Of a stretch of 45,521 bases of DNA, positions 42,288 to 45,521 are shown piece after piece. Location of the stretch: contig DEFO01000039.1 in the NCBI GenBank assembly GCA_002350805.1, positions 1 through 45,521 of the forward strand. Direction: 5' to 3'. Source of the stretch: Prevotella sp. UBA2850. GTDB lineage: Bacteria > Bacteroidota > Bacteroidia > Bacteroidales > Bacteroidaceae. Position numbers and translations under genes: made by a program. The first letter of the stretch is position 1. Each line of letters opens with the position of its first letter. The notes beneath the pieces were generated by a model that worked only from the letters and a program-made list of their open reading frames with translations, was not told the DNA's origin and ran no database searches.

Positions 42288-43742
42288 ATGAAAAAGATAT
42301 ATTTCATTGTGACCATGATGACCCTCATGCTGGCATCATGCACAGACAGTTTCCTGGATAAAGAGCCTTCGGCAAGCATCACCACCGAAGAGGCCATCAC
42401 CTCGGTGGGCGACGTGAAGGTGGCCATCGAGGGTATGTACTCGCTCATGGCCTCTACCTACTATTATAATGCGTCGATGTTCCTCTATGGCGACGTCAAG
42501 GGCGACGACATGCAGCCCACATGGTGGGCAAGCGGACGGTCGGCCTACCCGTTCTATACCTTCGAGCACTCTGCCGCCGTGCCCAATGCGGGCGGACTGT
42601 GGGGGCGTCCATACTACATCATCCGCAACGCATGGAACATTGTCAAGGCCATCGACAGTGGCGAGATGGATGCTTCGGCCAGCGAGCTGAACGACTATCG
42701 CGGACAGGCACTGGCAGCCATCGCCTTGTGCCACTTCGACATGCTGCGCTGCTATGGCTATCCTTATGCCAAAGACGGCGGCAAGTCGTGGGGCGTGCCC
42801 ATCGTCGACCATGCCATTGGCTTCGACGAATACCCCGACCGCAACACCGTGGCCGAGTGTTTCGACTTCATCATCAAGACCCTGCAAGAGGCCATCCCTC
42901 TGTTGAGCACCAACAAGAACAACGGCCACATCAACGCCTATGCCGCACGCGCGCTGCTCTCGAGAGTCTACCTCTACTGCGAGCGCAACAAGGAGGCTTT
43001 CGACACCGCCAGCCAACTCATCGAAGAACTGTGGAGCAACGGACAGTACTATCTGGCTAGCAACGAGAACTATATCGCCCAGTTTGCGCTCAACAACAAG
43101 TTCTCGTCGGAGGCCCTTTTCCAGATTGCCAATACCACCACCAGCAACCCTGGCCGCGACGGACTGTCGTATCTGATGCACTGGTGGGGCTATGCCGCCG
43201 TGGTGCTGACCGACGACTTCGGCGACTTCCTCAAGAGAGACCCCTACGATGTGCGCCGGCAAATCATGACCACCTATCAGGATGGTGGCGACCTGCTCTA
43301 TTATAACCTGTTGCTGAAATATCCCGGCACGGCTGAAAACGTACCCTCGTTCGAGAACAACTACACCGTGATACGCCTCTCGGAGGTTTACCTCATTGCC
43401 GCCGAGGCCGCACAGAAATTGGGCAGCGCCTATACCGACGCGGGTCTGCGCTATCTGAACACCATCGTGCAGCGAGGCAACCCCAACAACTATGTAGAGG
43501 CTGCCGACTTCACCCTCGACCGTGTGCTCGACGAGCGCCGCAAGGAGCTGGTGGGCGAAGGTCACCGCTACTTCGACTTGCTGCGCAACGGCAAGACCAT
43601 CGTCCGCCGTGGTGGCAAACACACGCTCGGAGCCCCCGAGGAAATCAACTGGGACTACTTCAAGTGTGTGCTGCCCATCGCCAAGACGCAGTTCGAGTTT
43701 AATCCCGACATGCCTCAGAACCCTGGCTACAACAAAGAATAA
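42288..43742 (+). CDS. SusD/RagB-family surface lipoprotein, set 3
   Basis: The 484-residue protein has lipobox MLASC (lipidated C18) followed by TDSFLDKEPSASITTEEA, a classic SusD start. The SusD core contains NAYAARALLSRVYLYCERNKEAFDTA, and the C-terminal RagB motif contains LDERRKELVGEGHRYFDLLRNGKTI, then LPIAKTQFEFNPDMPQNPGY. It is the surface lid of the preceding SusC. The 40-bp gap after it is an AT-rich repeat related to the stretch embedded in the set-1 FecR. Confidence 0.94.
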   Translation: MKKIYFIVTMMTLMLASCTDSFLDKEPSASITTEEAITSVGDVKVAIEGMYSLMASTYYYNASMFLYGDVKGDDMQPTWWASGRSAYPFYTFEHSAAVPNAGGLWGRPYYIIRNAWNIVKAIDSGEMDASASELNDYRGQALAAIALCHFDMLRCYGYPYAKDGGKSWGVPIVDHAIGFDEYPDRNTVAECFDFIIKTLQEAIPLLSTNKNNGHINAYAARALLSRVYLYCERNKEAFDTASQLIEELWSNGQYYLASNENYIAQFALNNKFSSEALFQIANTTTSNPGRDGLSYLMHWWGYAAVVLTDDFGDFLKRDPYDVRRQIMTTYQDGGDLLYYNLLLKYPGTAENVPSFENNYTVIRLSEVYLIAAEAAQKLGSAYTDAGLRYLNTIVQRGNPNNYVEAADFTLDRVLDERRKELVGEGHRYFDLLRNGKTIVRRGGKHTLGAPEEINWDYFKCVLPIAKTQFEFNPDMPQNPGYNKE

Positions 43743-43782
43743 TGGATAATTGACAATTGATAATGGATAATTGTTTTGAATT
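43743..43782. repeat. AT-rich intergenic repeat after SusD, set 3
   Basis: Words of the type GGATAATTGACAATTGATAA fill the gap between SusD and the C39-like gene. Sixteen bases (43749-43764) are the exact reverse complement of 9439-9454 inside the set-1 FecR gene. Confidence 0.7.
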
Positions 43783-44844
43783 ATGAAGAGCATTTTAAAT
43801 CATCAATACAGTTTGCGGGCGACCTCTGCGCTGGTTTCTCTGCTGTTGCTCAGCTCGTGCGTCCTGGTAAGTTGCTCCGACGATGACGACGACGTGCTGC
43901 AACAGGAAACCAACTTCCTGAGCTACAGCATCAAGGGATACGACGCAAAGGCAAAGATCGACAACGAGACGAAGAGCATCGTCATTCAGTTGCCGGCCGA
44001 CGTGACCGACGGCACACAACTCACACCCGAGTTTACTGTGTCCGACGGTGCCATCGCCTCTATCAACCGCGTGGAGCAACACAGTGGAGCCAACACCATG
44101 GACTTCAGCAACATGGTGCTCTACACGGTGTCGGACCCTACCTACACGGTGAAAAGCCGATGGCATGTCACCGTCACCAACAACGACTATACCGCTCAAT
44201 ATGGTATGGGCAATTTCCTGACCGAATGGTGGTCGAACGATGGACAGGGCAGTTTCTACTTCCCACAGCAAGGCAGCGGAGAATTCAGCAACCGCAACTG
44301 CGGACCCGCCTGTGCTGCTATGGTCATGAAATGGTATAACCCCAGCTTTACGGGAACAGTGGAGGATGCGCGCAACTATGCCCGTACGAGCTGGGTGGAC
44401 GGCGGGGTGGACTGGTATCCGCGTGACATCTACAACTATCTCTGGGACAATGGTGCCACCAACATCTACTGGTGGAACTTCTGGGGCGCCAGTTATCAAG
44501 GCTTCGTATGGACCATCATCGACAAACTACGTCTGGGCGACCTCTGCGTGGTGTGCCTGAACAATGCCGACATCACCGAGCAACAGGCACTGTCGAAAGG
44601 CTATCACACCAACCGGTATTATCCCGGTGGGTCGGGCCACTTCCTTGTCATCAAGGGCTATCGCATCGTGAACGACGAGATATGGTTCCAAGTGCATGAT
44701 CCCTGGAGCACTGGCGACACTTATCCCGATGGCAAGTTGCTGGGTGAGGACCGTTTCTATCTGGCTTACGACGTGGCCTACTGCATCGACTGGAACTACT
44801 GGACCATCGTCATTCCGCCTGCAGGGCAGTGGGACAGCTACTAA
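43783..44844 (+). CDS. Surface lipoprotein with C39-like (papain-fold) cysteine peptidase domain
   Basis: The 353-residue lipoprotein has two possible lipidation cysteines (C26 in LLSSC and C31 in VLVSC); C31 is followed by SDDDDD, an export-to-surface type of signal. A beta-sandwich-like domain (about 45-145, FLSYSIKGYDAKAKI) resembles DUF5018-type domains. The C-terminal half is a Peptidase_C39_2-like domain with candidate catalytic residues C173 (NRNCGPACAAMV), H286 (GSGHFLVIKGY) and D306 (VHDPW). All three are present, so it may be an active protease. It is the last gene of the set-3 SusCD operon and is followed by a terminator. There is no transporter domain, so it is not a bacteriocin-exporter peptidase. 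Confidence 0.8.
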   Translation: MKSILNHQYSLRATSALVSLLLLSSCVLVSCSDDDDDVLQQETNFLSYSIKGYDAKAKIDNETKSIVIQLPADVTDGTQLTPEFTVSDGAIASINRVEQHSGANTMDFSNMVLYTVSDPTYTVKSRWHVTVTNNDYTAQYGMGNFLTEWWSNDGQGSFYFPQQGSGEFSNRNCGPACAAMVMKWYNPSFTGTVEDARNYARTSWVDGGVDWYPRDIYNYLWDNGATNIYWWNFWGASYQGFVWTIIDKLRLGDLCVVCLNNADITEQQALSKGYHTNRYYPGGSGHFLVIKGYRIVNDEIWFQVHDPWSTGDTYPDGKLLGEDRFYLAYDVAYCIDWNYWTIVIPPAGQWDSY

Positions 44845-44894
44845 TTTCTGACAATAACCATTGATTTTTCTGCTATGAGGTTGATTATTTGAGA

Positions 44895-44935
44895 AACTCC
44901 CGGCTGGAACAAATGTCCAGTCGGGAGTTGTTGTC
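44895..44935. terminator. Bidirectional terminator hairpin
   Basis: A 14-bp stem (44895-44908 with 44916-44929, arm AACTCCCGGCTGGA, one G-T pair) has a 7-nt loop. It lies between the plus-strand C39-like gene and the convergent minus-strand ORF. The T-tracts are weak on both sides. Confidence 0.7.
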
Positions 44936-44970
44936 TGTTGCGGTCGGGTCTGGTCCCGTTTCGCCATCTT

Positions 44971-45260
44971 CTAGTTTCCGCTCATGTTGAAGGTGAACTC
45001 CTCGCGGTCGCTGTTCACACCCAGATCGGTGTGGCGCCATACGATGGTGAAGCTGCCCTTGTCGGAGAGACCTGCGCGCTTGCCTGCCTCGCGGAGAAGC
45101 TCGCGACCGGAGGTGGAGGCAAATGCCTGCTTGCACTTGCTGACGAATACTGCCACCTCATCACTGTCGGCTACACCAGTGGCAGTGAAAACATGGTCAT
45201 AAAACCACAAACGATGGCACTCATTCTGCCAAAATCTTTTTTTGAAAATACCTTTTTCAT
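44971..45260 (-). pseudogene. Small secreted protein, probably frameshifted
   Basis: A start at 45260 gives MKKVFSKKDFGRMSAI followed by VCGFMTMFSLPLV, which looks like a signal peptide, but this frame stops at 45171. The adjacent frame is open from there to 44971 and encodes a plausible conserved-looking tail (ADSDEVAVFVSKCKQAF...REEFTFNMSGN). A one-base shift near residue 28 would join them into a protein of about 96 residues. A TATCTTTG promoter element lies 37 bp upstream. I do not recognise the family. It could be a decayed gene, a sequencing error, or (less likely) recoding. Confidence 0.45.
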
Positions 45261-45296
45261 ATTACATTGTTTTTTGTTATTAATTACTTTTTTTTG

Positions 45297-45304
45297 CAAA
45301 GATA
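45297..45304 (-). promoter_or_regulatory. -7 element upstream of the small secreted ORF
   Basis: On the minus strand this reads TATCTTTG, a perfect TAnnTTTG match, 37 bp ahead of the start at 45260. It supports the view that something is transcribed leftward here. Confidence 0.5.
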
Positions 45305-45354
45305 GTGTCATCCACAATATAAATCATAAAATAGTATGTTGTTTCCACTCGTCT

Positions 45355-45417
45355 TGTTGCGACAACAGCTCCATATTCGGACAAGCAGGCGAAGCCATGC
45401 CATTTTTTGTCGCAACA
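45355..45417. repeat. 11-bp perfect inverted repeat around a 41-bp centre
   Basis: TGTTGCGACAA (45355-45365) faces TTGTCGCAACA (45407-45417). It lies upstream of the small secreted ORF. A leader-like word TTGTTTTTTGTTATTA occurs on both sides (about 45268 and 45438). The rest of 45261-45521 has no evident gene. Confidence 0.6.
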
Positions 45418-45521
45418 CACTGAAAATGAAGTGCCGTTTTGTTTTTTGTTATTAGTTAGTGTTTACTGAATAATTGATAATCTTTTGATTTCTAAAATAT
45501 TAACCCACATTGCAGCTATAT

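Noticed and set aside
42336..43793. 485-codon open frame antisense to SusD set 3
   Set aside because: It mirrors a full SusD gene and begins inside an AT-rich repeat; its composition is that of an antisense shadow.

Overview
The window looks like chromosomal DNA of a Bacteroidales bacterium, most likely Prevotellaceae (Prevotella in the broad sense). The evidence is three ECF sigma/FecR/TonB-receptor signalling sets, two SusC/SusD pairs, lipoproteins with Bacteroidetes-type lipoboxes, signal peptides ending in 'AQ', promoters of the Bacteroidetes type (TTTG, about 19 nt, TAnnTTTG), and short AT-rich intergenic repeats. I saw no rRNA, tRNA, CRISPR array, integrase or transposase.

Region 1 (1-8.4 kb) is mostly housekeeping. 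On the minus strand are a secreted M23/LysM peptidase and a DJ-1-like protein / IspD / RecG operon. On the plus strand are NAD kinase and an ABC exporter. Region 2 (7.9-16.2 kb) is an ECF sigma - FecR - SusC - SusD - TlpA-like thioredoxin operon ending in a strong terminator. Region 3 (16.2-19.8 kb, minus strand) is a membrane LytTR regulator, a TonB receptor whose mRNA appears leaderless, and a small secreted TPR-like protein.

Region 4 (20.0-27.8 kb, minus strand) is the most coherent metabolic cluster. It runs from an HExxH lipoprotein to an M24 Xaa-Pro peptidase, a glycyl radical enzyme matching trans-4-hydroxy-L-proline dehydratase (HypD), and its radical-SAM activase. A second, three-domain M24 aminopeptidase P follows after a repeat-filled gap. 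I infer a route from Pro/Hyp-rich (collagen-like) peptides to free hydroxyproline and then pyrroline-5-carboxylate. No proC is in the window.

Region 5 (27.9-35.9 kb) is malate dehydrogenase followed by a 6.75 kb cassette: ECF sigma, TonB receptor, DUF4249 lipoprotein, small lipoprotein, FecR and small outer-membrane protein. The cassette is bracketed by a 159-bp direct repeat of the mdh 3' end. The distal copy is a decaying fragment still followed by what looks like the original mdh terminator, so the cassette appears to have inserted at the mdh 3' end.

Region 6 (35.85-36.9 kb) is a gene-free kilobase of repeats: a 94-bp tandem duplication, a 164-bp imperfect palindrome with 10-bp terminal inverted repeats, a REP-like palindrome, and two 22-bp repeat arrays. 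Region 7 (36.9-44.9 kb) is a third ECF/FecR/SusC/SusD operon ending in a lipoprotein with a C39-like cysteine peptidase domain. Region 8 (44.9-45.5 kb) has a terminator, a probably frameshifted small secreted ORF with its own promoter, and an 11-bp inverted repeat.

Product names rest on motifs and remembered family sequences; no database search was possible.
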